Shown here: positions 6,543-14,364 of the stretch, piece after piece
Numbering within the stretch: position 1 is the first letter of the stretch
Layout of the letters: every line of letters begins with the position of its first letter
DNA from: CAYLUN01 sp964386865
GTDB lineage: Bacteria; Verrucomicrobiota; Kiritimatiellia; RFP12; UBA1067
NCBI GenBank assembly: GCA_964386865.1
Contig: CAYLUN010000077.1
Coordinates: 1 to 26,036 of the forward strand
DNA length: 26,036 bases
Reading direction: 5' to 3'
Program-made: the position numbers and the translations under genes
The notes under the pieces: model-generated
Database searches by the model: none
The model's input: only the letters and a program-made list of their open reading frames with translations
What the model was told of the DNA's origin: nothing

Positions 6543-8096
6543 TCAGTCGCCAAGCGACTCGAGCTTGAAGGCGTCGAGGGCGGGCGGGACTCGCGCGTCA
6601 CGCATGAGCTGCTCCAGCTGCTTGACGAGGTCGGGGCGTTGCGCGGCGGCGTCGCGCTCCTCGCGCGGGTCGGCCTCGAGGTCGTAGAGCGCGGTGGTCA
6701 TCTTCCCCTTTTTGATTCCGCTCCGGAGTGCTTTCCAGCGGCCGACGCGCACGGCCTGGTGCCCGCCCGCCTCTGGATACTCCCAGAAGAGGTAGGCGTG
6801 CCCGCGTTGCGCGCGCGCGCCCAGCAGCGTCGGCGCGAAGCTGATGCCGTCGGTGTCGGCGGGCGGGGCGACGCCCGCGACCTCGCAGAGGGTCGGCAGG
6901 ATGTCCCAGAAGGCGCAGGGGAGGTCGCTCTGCGAGCCGGGCTGGATGCGGCCCGGCCACGACGCGATGAGCGGCACGCGGATGCCGCCTTCGTGCAGCG
7001 AGCACTTGCCCCAGCCGGACTCGGACTTGAAGGGGCCGCCGCTGTTGAACCATGGCGAGTCGGTGCCGCCGTTGAAGGTCGGGCCGTTGTCCGACGAGAA
7101 CAGGATGAGCGTGTCCTGGTCGAGGCCGAGCTCCTTCAGTTGCGCGACGAGCTGGCCGACCTGCTCGTCCAGATACGAGATCATAGCGGCGTAGCAGGCG
7201 TGAGGGTAACGGTGGGGGAAGTAGCCTTGCTTGCCGTCGTAGGGCGGCTCGTCGCCGAACTTCTTCACGTAGTGGTCGACCCAGCGCGGCGGCGCCTGGA
7301 GCGCGACGTGCGGGAGGGGGGTGGCCCAGTAAAGGAAAAAGGGGCTGGCGCGGTTCGCGCGCACAAAGGCGCGGAGCTCGTCAAACATCAGGTCGGGCGC
7401 ATAGTCGGGCTGCGTATAACGCGCGTAGCTGGCGGGGTCGAGCGGGTCGGCGCCCGCGTCGAGCTGGGTGCCGGGGGCGACGACCGCGTTGCGCAGAAGC
7501 ACGCGACGCTCGTTGCGATAGAGGTGCTTCGGGGTGTAGGTGTGGGCTTGGCGCTGGCAGTTGTAGCCGAAGAAGAAATCGAAGCCCTGCCGGTTCGGCA
7601 CGCCCTCGGTGCCGGGCGCGCCGAGGCCCCACTTGCCCACGCAGGCGGTCGTGTAGCCCGCGGACTTCAGGAGCGTGCCGACCGTCTGCGTACCGGCGGG
7701 AAGGGGGCGCTGGCCTTCGAGCGCGGGGTCGTCGAGCGCGGCCTGATAATCCCACACCTTGCCGCGCGCGGCCCACTCGTCGTTGCCGCGCACAAAGGTG
7801 TGGCCCGTGTGCTTGCCCGTCAGGAGCGCGCAGCGCGAGGGGGCGCAGACTGGCGAGCCGGAGTAGTGCGAGGTGAAGCGCATCCCCGCGCTGCGGAGGC
7901 GGTCGATGTTCGGGGTCTCGATCTTGCGCTGGCCGTAGCAGCCGAGGTCGCCGTAGCCGAGGTCGTCGGCGAGAATGTAGACGATGTTGGGCTTGCGCGC
8001 CGCGCCTGCCCGAGGCGCGAGCGCGCAGCCCGCGAGCGCGGACGCGGCGGAGGCGGCGGAGACCCCGAGGAACGACCGGCGGGTATGAGTGGTCAT
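6543..8096 (-). CDS. Type I sulfatase, Tat-exported, possible lipoprotein
   Basis: Hydrolyses sulfate esters, probably on a polysaccharide or its fragments. In this 517-residue protein TRRSFLGVSAASAASALAGC (5-24) combines a twin-arginine motif with a lipobox ending in Cys24. This predicts Tat export and perhaps a lipid anchor. YILADDLGYGD (40-50) holds the metal aspartates 44 and 45. CAPSRCALLTG (84-94) is the sulfatase signature, whose Cys84 becomes formylglycine. FSSDNGP and the HEGGIRVPLIASWPG block give the remaining active-site pieces. The sequence resembles the N-acetylgalactosamine-6-sulfatase/arylsulfatase A group, but the substrate cannot be read from it. GGGAGGG lies 7-8 nt before the ATG, and a very good promoter sits at 8139-8167. 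The maturase that makes formylglycine is not in the window. Confidence 0.93.
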   Translation of the reverse strand: MTTHTRRSFLGVSAASAASALAGCALAPRAGAARKPNIVYILADDLGYGDLGCYGQRKIETPNIDRLRSAGMRFTSHYSGSPVCAPSRCALLTGKHTGHTFVRGNDEWAARGKVWDYQAALDDPALEGQRPLPAGTQTVGTLLKSAGYTTACVGKWGLGAPGTEGVPNRQGFDFFFGYNCQRQAHTYTPKHLYRNERRVLLRNAVVAPGTQLDAGADPLDPASYARYTQPDYAPDLMFDELRAFVRANRASPFFLYWATPLPHVALQAPPRWVDHYVKKFGDEPPYDGKQGYFPHRYPHACYAAMISYLDEQVGQLVAQLKELGLDQDTLILFSSDNGPTFNGGTDSPWFNSGGPFKSESGWGKCSLHEGGIRVPLIASWPGRIQPGSQSDLPCAFWDILPTLCEVAGVAPPADTDGISFAPTLLGARAQRGHAYLFWEYPEAGGHQAVRVGRWKALRSGIKKGKMTTALYDLEADPREERDAAAQRPDLVKQLEQLMRDARVPPALDAFKLESLGD

Positions 8097-8138
8097 GCGC
8101 TAAGCCCTCCCTGTATCGCAGTTCTGGCTGCTCATGTG

Positions 8139-8167
8139 ACTATACGGCGAGGGGGTGACAGTGTCAA
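8139..8167 (-). promoter_or_regulatory. Sigma70-type promoter for the minus-strand sulfatase
   Basis: On the minus strand a consensus TTGACA (8162-8167), a 17-nt spacer and TATAGT (8139-8144) lie about 42 nt before the ATG. It is the best promoter match in the window. It is back to back with the plus-strand -10 at 8219. Confidence 0.75.
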
Positions 8168-8215
8168 TCGCCGAGGTTGCGACACGTCATGCGCTAGCCT
8201 TTGGGACGGGGGGCG

Positions 8216-8224
8216 TGATATACT
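8216..8224 (+). promoter_or_regulatory. Extended -10 promoter for the plus-strand sulfatase pair
   Basis: TGA followed by TATACT (8219-8224) forms an extended -10 box. No good -35 lies at the right distance. The start codon is 71 nt downstream. Confidence 0.5.
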
Positions 8225-8295
8225 TCTTACCAGTTTGGCGCCGGCATGTAAGGGGATGAGCTGGCAGGCCGCTGGACGGACTGGGGGGGGCCGAG

Positions 8296-9999
8296 ATGAG
8301 TCGACGATTCATGGTTGGCGCGATGGGGCTGCTGGCGCTGTTCGCCGGCGTGGCCGACGGGAAGACGGACAAGCCTAACATTCTGGTGGTTTTGGCCGAC
8401 GACCTCGGCTACTCCGACCTCGGGTGCTACGGGGGCGAGATCCGCACGCCGAACCTCGACGCGCTCGCGGCGCAGGGGGCGCGCTTTACACAGGCCTACA
8501 ATTCGAGCCGCTGCTGCCCGTCGCGGGCCAGCCTGCTGACCGGGCTCTACCCGCACCAGGCCGGGATCGGGCGCATGGCTGGCGGCAGCGGGGCTCTGCC
8601 CGGCTACAAGGGCCGGCTGAGCGAGCGGTGCGTGACGCTGGCCGAGGTGCTCGGCGGCGCAGGCTACGGCACCTACGCGTGCGGCAAATGGCATGTCGGC
8701 GAGCCGGGGCCGATCGCGCGGGGCTTCGAGGAGTTTTACGGGTATACGCACGGCTACGCGGTTGACTCGTGGGATCCGAAGATGATGGTTCGCCTGCCGG
8801 AAGGCCGGCCGCAGCGCACCTATGCGCCGGGCCGGTATTACGCGGCGGACGCGATCGCCGACCACGCGCTCGACTTCCTCGAGCTCGCCCGGCAGAAAGA
8901 CCGCGCGTGGCTGCTCTACGTGGCGTTCCAGGCCGCACATTTTCCGATTCAGGCGCCGGCCGAACTGACCGAACGGTATATGGCGACCTACGCGCGCGGC
9001 TGGGACGCGCTGCGGGCCGAACGGCTGGAGCGCATGAAGAAGCTGGGGCTCGCGCCTGCCGGCCTTGCGCTGCCGCCGCGGTCGCCGATCGACGACGCGG
9101 CCGTGGCCAAGCGCCTCGGCTCGCTGACGGCGGACGGGCTCAACCCGGCCTGGGATTCGCTGGGCGCCGCGCGCCGCGCGGATCTGGCGCGGCGGATGGC
9201 CGTCTACGCGGCGATGGTGGAGCGCATGGACGCGAACGTCGGGCGCCTGGTGGAATCCCTGAGGCAGCACGGCGAACTCGACAACACGCTGATCCTGTTC
9301 ATGAGCGACAACGGCGCGTGCGCCGAGTGGGAGCCGTTCGGCTTCGACCTCGCCCCGTCCAACAACAGCGGCAACAGGCCCGGGCACGGCATCGATGGCG
9401 GAACGCCAGGCAGGCCGAACGTGCTGCATGAGGGCGAGGAGCTGGCCGCGATGGGCGGGCCGGGCAGCCAGTTCAGCTACGGCTGCGCGTGGGCGAACCT
9501 CTGCAACACGCCGCTGTCGCTCTACAAACACTACGCGCACGAAGGCGGCATCCGTACGCCGCTGATCGCCCACTGGCCCGCGCGCCTGGCCCTGCCGGGG
9601 ACGCTCAGGCCCCACGTGGCGCACGTGATGGACGTTCTGGCGACGTGCGTCGACGTTGCGGGCGCGGCCTACCCGCAAACCTACAACGGGCAGGAGGTGC
9701 TGCCGCTGTCCGGCCAGAGCCTGCTGCCTGCGCTGCTGGGCCGCCCGGCTGCGCCGCGCACGCTGGTTTTCGAGCATGAGCACAACGCGGCCCTCAGGCA
9801 GGGCGACTGGAAGCTGGTGGGCCGGGGCGTGGTGGGCCGGGACGGCTTGCGGCCCCATGCCCGGTGGGAGCTTTACGACGTGGCGGCCGACCCGGCTGAG
9901 CAGCGCGATCTGGCGGGCGCGAAACCTGACGCGGTCGCGCAGATGTCCAAACTTTTCCTCGACGAGGCGCGCCGCACCTTCGTGCTGCCCGCGCCGTGA
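8296..9999 (+). CDS. Type I arylsulfatase, Sec-exported
   Basis: A 567-residue sulfatase acting outside the cytoplasm. The N-terminus (1-22) is a short signal peptide with a Met-Ser-Arg-Arg head and the core GAMGLLALFAGVA, without a lipobox. VVLADDLGYSD (31-41) gives the metal aspartates. SRCCPSRASLLTG (71-83) is the signature, with Cys73 the predicted formylglycine. GKWHVG, FMSDNGA and AHEGGIRTPLIAHWP are the later active-site blocks. The stretch GYKGRLSERCVTLAEVL and the long central region are like bacterial arylsulfatases of the AtsA sort. The ATG follows a G-rich tract at 8283-8290. It is the first of two sulfatase genes in a row. Substrate unknown. Confidence 0.92.
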   Translation: MSRRFMVGAMGLLALFAGVADGKTDKPNILVVLADDLGYSDLGCYGGEIRTPNLDALAAQGARFTQAYNSSRCCPSRASLLTGLYPHQAGIGRMAGGSGALPGYKGRLSERCVTLAEVLGGAGYGTYACGKWHVGEPGPIARGFEEFYGYTHGYAVDSWDPKMMVRLPEGRPQRTYAPGRYYAADAIADHALDFLELARQKDRAWLLYVAFQAAHFPIQAPAELTERYMATYARGWDALRAERLERMKKLGLAPAGLALPPRSPIDDAAVAKRLGSLTADGLNPAWDSLGAARRADLARRMAVYAAMVERMDANVGRLVESLRQHGELDNTLILFMSDNGACAEWEPFGFDLAPSNNSGNRPGHGIDGGTPGRPNVLHEGEELAAMGGPGSQFSYGCAWANLCNTPLSLYKHYAHEGGIRTPLIAHWPARLALPGTLRPHVAHVMDVLATCVDVAGAAYPQTYNGQEVLPLSGQSLLPALLGRPAAPRTLVFEHEHNAALRQGDWKLVGRGVVGRDGLRPHARWELYDVAADPAEQRDLAGAKPDAVAQMSKLFLDEARRTFVLPAP

Positions 10000-10013
10000 T
10001 AGGAGGGCCTGCC

Positions 10014-11645
10014 ATGACAACGATGGTGCCAGATAGGCGGCCGACGCGGAGGTCGGCCCTCCATTGCGTTAGCGAACGGGCCTTCCTGTCAAATGGAGGG
10101 CTGGGAGCAGTCCCGGCCGCTTGTGACCGATGGCCTGCCCGCGCCTCATGCGCCGTGATCTTCGCCCTGCTGGCCGCCTGCGCGGGAGCCGGCATGGGCG
10201 CGGCCACCGACGGCCGCCCGAACCTGTTGGTGGTCCATACGGACGAGCACAACTTCCGGACGCTCGGGTGCTACCGCGCGCTGCTGTCCAAGGAGCAGGC
10301 GCACGTGTGGGGCGCGGGCGTGGCGGTGGAGACGCCGCACATCGACGCGCTGGCGGCGCGCGGCGCGCTGTGCGACCGCTTCTACGCGGCGTCTCCGGTA
10401 TGCACGCCGTCGCGGGCGTCCTTCGTCACGGGCCGCTACCCTCAGAACACGGGCGCGGCCGAGAACGACCGGCCGCTGCGCGACGATGTGGTGACCTTCG
10501 CCGAGGCGCTGAGGCGGCAGGGCTACGCCACCGGCTACGCGGGCAAGTGGCATCTGGACGGGCCGGCCAAGCCCGGCTGGGCGCCGGCGCGCACGTTCGG
10601 CTTCGAGGACAACCGCTACCTGTTCAACCGGGGCCACTGGAAGCAGTTCGAGGACACGGCGGCGGGGCCGGCGGTGAAGGCCCGCAAGCCGAACGGCGAC
10701 CCGACCTACGGGGTGGCTGGCGCGGACGAGAAGTCCTTCGCCACCGATTTTCTTGCGGATCAGGCGGTCGCGTTCGTGAAGGCGAACAAGGGCCGGCCCT
10801 TCTGCTATATGGTGAGCTTTCCTGATCCCCATGGGCCGAACGCCGTGCGGCCGCCCTACGACACCCTGTATGAGAAGCTCGCGTTCAGGCTGCCCGCGTC
10901 GGCTGAAGGCAGAGGGCGGCTTGAGAACATGGCGCGTTACTTCGGCATGGTCAGGTGCATCGACGACAACGTGGGCAAGATCGTCGAAGGCCTGCGTGAG
11001 GCGGGCGTGTTAGAGAAAACCGTCGTCGTGTTCACGGCGGATCACGGCGACATGTGCGGTGAGCACGGGCTCAACAACAAAGGCGTGCCCTACGAGGCGT
11101 CGGCGCGCGTCCCGTTCATCGTCGCCTATCCCGGCGCGATCAAGCCTGGCACGGTCGTCCGCGAGGCGCTGGGAACGGTGGATTTCAAGCCCACCGTCCT
11201 GGGCCTGCTGGGGCTGCCGCGCGACGCGCAAGACGAGGGGCGTGACGCCTCCGCGTTGCTGCTCGCGGGGCGCGCCCCGGACGGCTGGGAGGACGTGGCG
11301 TTCTCGCGCAACTCGGGCGGAAGCTGGCTGATGGCGGTCTCTCGCAGCCACAAGCTTGTCGTGTTCCGCGATGCGCCGCCGGCTCTCTACGACCTGGCAC
11401 GCGATCCGCTGGAGACGCACAACCTGTTCGCGGAGCCCGCCGCGCGCGAGACCGTGCGCGGGCTGGCGCGGGCGCTTGCTGCGTACGCGAAGCGCTGCCA
11501 AGAGCCGCACGCGGAGCAGCCGTCACTGCGCGCGGATCTGACGTGGGCCGCCGAAGGGACGGGCGCCTACACGCCTCCGGTTCGCGCCAAGCCCAAGGCC
11601 AAAGGGATGGGCGGCCGAAAGGCGGGCGGAGACGGCGAGGAGTAA
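10014..11645 (+). CDS. Type I sulfatase with unusual N-terminal leader
   Basis: I place the start at the ATG 10014, because AGGAGGG (10001-10007) lies 6 nt before it. An in-frame GTG at 9996 overlaps the stop of the previous gene and has no such site. The 543-residue protein has a 45-residue N-terminal segment ahead of the hydrophobic signal core CAVIFALLAACAGAG (46-60). Most of that segment is encoded by a palindromic stretch (10039-10101) and looks inserted. VHTDEHNFRTLG (75-86) holds the metal-site region in the TDEHN variant. SPVCTPSRASFVTG (127-140) has the formylglycine Cys130. FTADHGDMCGEHG and PYEASARVPFIVAYPG complete the site. The C-terminus is Lys/Gly-rich. It is co-directional with the preceding sulfatase, 14 nt away. 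Substrate unknown. Confidence 0.9.
   Translation: MTTMVPDRRPTRRSALHCVSERAFLSNGGLGAVPAACDRWPARASCAVIFALLAACAGAGMGAATDGRPNLLVVHTDEHNFRTLGCYRALLSKEQAHVWGAGVAVETPHIDALAARGALCDRFYAASPVCTPSRASFVTGRYPQNTGAAENDRPLRDDVVTFAEALRRQGYATGYAGKWHLDGPAKPGWAPARTFGFEDNRYLFNRGHWKQFEDTAAGPAVKARKPNGDPTYGVAGADEKSFATDFLADQAVAFVKANKGRPFCYMVSFPDPHGPNAVRPPYDTLYEKLAFRLPASAEGRGRLENMARYFGMVRCIDDNVGKIVEGLREAGVLEKTVVVFTADHGDMCGEHGLNNKGVPYEASARVPFIVAYPGAIKPGTVVREALGTVDFKPTVLGLLGLPRDAQDEGRDASALLLAGRAPDGWEDVAFSRNSGGSWLMAVSRSHKLVVFRDAPPALYDLARDPLETHNLFAEPAARETVRGLARALAAYAKRCQEPHAEQPSLRADLTWAAEGTGAYTPPVRAKPKAKGMGGRKAGGDGEE
10039..10101. repeat. Palindromic element inside the third sulfatase leader
   Basis: There are two overlapping inverted repeats. 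GGCCGAC (10039-10045) pairs with GTCGGCC (10052-10058) across 6 nt. GCCCTCCATT (10056-10065) pairs perfectly with AATGGAGGGC (10092-10101) across 26 nt. The two hairpins share bases, so they are mutually exclusive. The element is translated as part of the sulfatase N-terminus. Confidence 0.6.
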
Positions 11646-11648
11646 TGA

Positions 11649-11682
11649 CACCGCCGCAAAGGCCACGTACGTTTCGGCGGTG
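11649..11682. terminator. Possible bidirectional terminator between convergent genes
   Basis: CACCGCCG (11649-11656) pairs with CGGCGGTG (11675-11682) around an 18-nt loop, in the 47-nt gap between the convergent third sulfatase and the sensor kinase. The position suits a shared terminator. There is no clear T-run on either side, so this is tentative. Confidence 0.4.
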
Positions 11683-11692
11683 GTATAAGCCG

Positions 11693-14248
11693 CTACGCGC
11701 GCGCGTCGCTAGTAGCAAGAACCTGGTCCAGCGCCGCGAGAAGGTCTTGGTGGTTGTAGGGCTTTGCCACGGTGCCCTTGAAACCGTGCTTGGCGCAGTT
11801 CGCCATGACGGGGTCTATCGCGTAGCCGCTGGAGACGATAGCCGTCGCGGCCGGGTCGAACGCGAGGATTTCGCTGAGCGCTTTCTGGCCTCCGAGTCCG
11901 CCGGGTATCGTCAGATCCATGATCAGCGCGTCGAAGGGCGTGCCGGCCTCGAACGCGGCCTTGTAGCGCTCAACGGCCTCCTTGCCGTCCGCGACCGTTT
12001 CGGCCTCGAAGCCGCCCTTGCGCAGCACGGAGGCGACCAGCTGGCGGACGGGCTCTTCGTCATCTAGCACGAGGATGCGGGCGCCCCACTTGCGGCCAGG
12101 GCTCGCGAGCGCCGGGCTTTTGGCGGCCGCCGGCTCTGGCTGCGGCGAGGCCGCGGATGCGGGCAGGTGGATCGTGAAGGTTGCGCCCGTTCCAGGCTTC
12201 GACTCGACGCCGATGTGCCCGCCGTGACGGTTCACGATTGAGTAGGTCGTCGCCAGCCCCAGCCCGCTGCCCCGCTGCTTGGTGGTGAAATAGGGGTCGA
12301 AGATTCGGCCTATGAGTTTGGGCTCGATGCCGGTGCCCTCATCGCGCACCGTGATGCGTACGTACCGGCCCGGACGGAGAGGGGTGGCTGCATCGTCGCC
12401 GACCTCCTCGTTTGCGAGTGCGATGTGGAGGTGTCCGCCGTCGGGCATGGCTTCGCGGGCGTTGGTCGTGAGGTTGGAGATCACTTGCTGGAGCTGGCCT
12501 TTGTCGGCCTCGACTTGCCACAGGCCCGGCTCTTGCGCGAGCACGAGGCTCACGCTGCTGCCGGACAGGTCAAAGCGGGCGACCTCTTCGACGAGCTGCC
12601 CGACGCTCACGTCCTCTTTGATGGGCTCTCCGCCGCGCGCGAAGGTCAGCAGCTGACGGGTTAGGCGGACGGCCCGGTTCATCGAGCGATCCGCCTCTTC
12701 GAGAGGCTGGGCCGCCGGGTGGTTCGCGGGCAGCGTGTCTCTGGCGAATGAGATGTTGCCGTACAGCGCGGTCAAGACGTTGTTGAAGTCGTGCGCAATG
12801 CCACCGGCCAAGGTGCCGATGCTGCGGAGCCGCTGCGCCTTCTGAATCTCCTCTTCTGCCCGCTTGCGGGCCGCAATGTCGTGGAAAACGACGATGCCTG
12901 CGGTGATCCGCCCGCCCGCGTCCCGAATCGGCGCGGCGTTGGCGCTCACCCAGTGGTCGTTGCCCGCCTCGTCGCGGATGATCAGTTCCTCCTCTTGGGT
13001 CGCCTCCCCCTGCTGCACGGCGCGCACGAGGGGCAGCTGCGCGGCGGGACAGGGCGAACCGTCGGGCCGGAAGGTCTGCCAGCGCGCGACGTGCTGCGCG
13101 GCGTCCGGGCCAGTCAGAAGGCTGCGGCTGCCCCCGAAGAGGCCCAGCGCCGCCGGGTTGGCGAGCCGGACTGAGACGTGCGGCGCGTCGGCGATGATGA
13201 TGCCGGCGGGGGACTGGGCCACGGCGGACTCAAGGAACGCCTGAGCTTCGCGCAACTGGGCTGTCCTTTCGTCGACGAGCTGCGCGATGCGCGCGGCGTG
13301 GCGGCGGCTCTCGTTGAGGCGCAGGGTGTGCCAGAGCACGATCAGGGCGACGGCCAGCGCGAGCGCCGCCTCGGCGGCCACAGTGGCAAGGCGGGTGGTG
13401 GCGAGACCCTGCTTCAGGACGTCGCGAGGGAATTTCGCGCTCAGCAGCAGGGCCGGCTTGCCCTGCATGTCTCTGACCACGGCGAGCCCTCGCAGCTCGT
13501 CGGCGTTGATCTCGCTGAGGACGAACCGCTGCTCGGCCAGGCGCGCGAGCGCGTGAGACTCCTCGGCGGAAAGCGTCGCGTTCTGAAGGCTCTTCGCCGC
13601 AAAATCGACTTTCGTTTGGCTGGCGAGCTCCTCCAGCGTCTGCGCGCTCAGGAAGCGTCCCATGATTAGCGCGGCCGAGTAAGGCCCTTTGCCGTCGGTG
13701 CGAAGGATGGGGTGGGCGCTGAGCAGCAAGGCGCCGCGACGGGTCAGGATGAGCCCCGTGCGTTTGCTGGTCTGCGCTGGAAAAGCGAGCAGGTGGTGGC
13801 TGGGGCCGAGAGACGGAGCGCCCAGCTCGGCGATTTCGATCTTGCCGCCGTCAGACGAGTCGTACACTTCGCCCCAGATTCGCTCGCCGCCGAGCGTGTA
13901 AAACATAATCAGGTTGAGCCCGCTGTTTGACTCGAGCGTGGGCCAGTCGATGTTCGCGTCGAGGAAGGCGCGGTTTCTGTCCTGCACGAACTGGTAGGTG
14001 TCGTCCCAGGCCGCCCAGTCGCCGCAGAGCTTGTCGAGGTGGTAGATCTCGCGGTCGATGGCCTCCTCACACCGCTCGAGGTTCCTCTCGGCCGCCGCGC
14101 GCTCCAGCCGGACGAAGCTCGGCAGAATCATCAGCCGCTGGGTCAGGTAGACGCCTGCAAGGCAGAGCGCCGCCCCGGCGGCGGCCAGCCAGAACCACCG
14201 GTCTGCGCGAAGCCCTGTTCCAAGCGGTGTCGTGGTGTCGGCAGTCAT
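11693..14248 (-). CDS. Hybrid sensor histidine kinase (CHASE4-PAS-HisKA-HATPase-REC)
   Basis: A membrane sensor kinase of 851 residues from the ATG at 14248, which has AGGGGA 6 nt upstream. An upstream in-frame start at 14317 has no good site. Membrane segment 1 lies near residues 17-40. An extracytoplasmic CHASE4-like domain runs about 45-280, with the typical DWAAWDDTYQF block at 77-87. Membrane segment 2 is near 287-310. A PAS domain covers about 339-457. The HisKA box GGIAHDFNNVLTAL contains the phospho-acceptor His486. The ATPase domain has the N box near Asn596, DEGTGIEP, and GSGLGLATTYSIV. A receiver domain (about 724-847) has VLDDEE and the phospho-acceptor Asp778 in LIMDLTIPG. There is no output domain, so phosphate likely moves to another protein not seen here. 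The neighbours suggest sensing of a glycan-related cue, which is inference only. Confidence 0.92.
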   Translation of the reverse strand: MTADTTTPLGTGLRADRWFWLAAAGAALCLAGVYLTQRLMILPSFVRLERAAAERNLERCEEAIDREIYHLDKLCGDWAAWDDTYQFVQDRNRAFLDANIDWPTLESNSGLNLIMFYTLGGERIWGEVYDSSDGGKIEIAELGAPSLGPSHHLLAFPAQTSKRTGLILTRRGALLLSAHPILRTDGKGPYSAALIMGRFLSAQTLEELASQTKVDFAAKSLQNATLSAEESHALARLAEQRFVLSEINADELRGLAVVRDMQGKPALLLSAKFPRDVLKQGLATTRLATVAAEAALALAVALIVLWHTLRLNESRRHAARIAQLVDERTAQLREAQAFLESAVAQSPAGIIIADAPHVSVRLANPAALGLFGGSRSLLTGPDAAQHVARWQTFRPDGSPCPAAQLPLVRAVQQGEATQEEELIIRDEAGNDHWVSANAAPIRDAGGRITAGIVVFHDIAARKRAEEEIQKAQRLRSIGTLAGGIAHDFNNVLTALYGNISFARDTLPANHPAAQPLEEADRSMNRAVRLTRQLLTFARGGEPIKEDVSVGQLVEEVARFDLSGSSVSLVLAQEPGLWQVEADKGQLQQVISNLTTNAREAMPDGGHLHIALANEEVGDDAATPLRPGRYVRITVRDEGTGIEPKLIGRIFDPYFTTKQRGSGLGLATTYSIVNRHGGHIGVESKPGTGATFTIHLPASAASPQPEPAAAKSPALASPGRKWGARILVLDDEEPVRQLVASVLRKGGFEAETVADGKEAVERYKAAFEAGTPFDALIMDLTIPGGLGGQKALSEILAFDPAATAIVSSGYAIDPVMANCAKHGFKGTVAKPYNHQDLLAALDQVLATSDARA

Positions 14249-14315
14249 GCCCAGTCCCCTGCGTGTTCTTTGCGAAATCGTCCGCCGTCCATTCAGGCTC
14301 CCATTAACAGTCCTC

Positions 14316-14342
14316 ATTATGCAAGAAAATCACGCGATGCAA
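14316..14342 (-). promoter_or_regulatory. Weak candidate promoter for the sensor kinase
   Basis: On the minus strand TTGCAT (14337-14342) and CATAAT (14316-14321) are 15 nt apart, about 68 nt before the start codon. The spacer is short, so confidence is low. Confidence 0.3.
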
Positions 14343-14364
14343 CAGCAAACAATCGCACCTGGCC

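Noticed and set aside
6639..8378. Plus-strand open frame of 579 codons opposite the first sulfatase
   Set aside because: It is antisense to a gene with full sulfatase motifs, shows low-complexity composition and has no recognisable family.
9996..10013. GTG start for the third sulfatase overlapping the previous stop
   Set aside because: The ATG at 10014 has AGGAGGG at ideal distance, while the GTG has no such site.
8227..10020. Minus-strand open frame of 597 codons opposite the second sulfatase
   Set aside because: The plus-strand sulfatase in the same region has all active-site motifs. This frame is its antisense shadow.
14249..14317. Longer N-terminus of the sensor kinase from an upstream ATG
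   Set aside because: The start at 14248 has a good ribosome site and directly precedes the first membrane segment. The extension is basic and unconserved in character.
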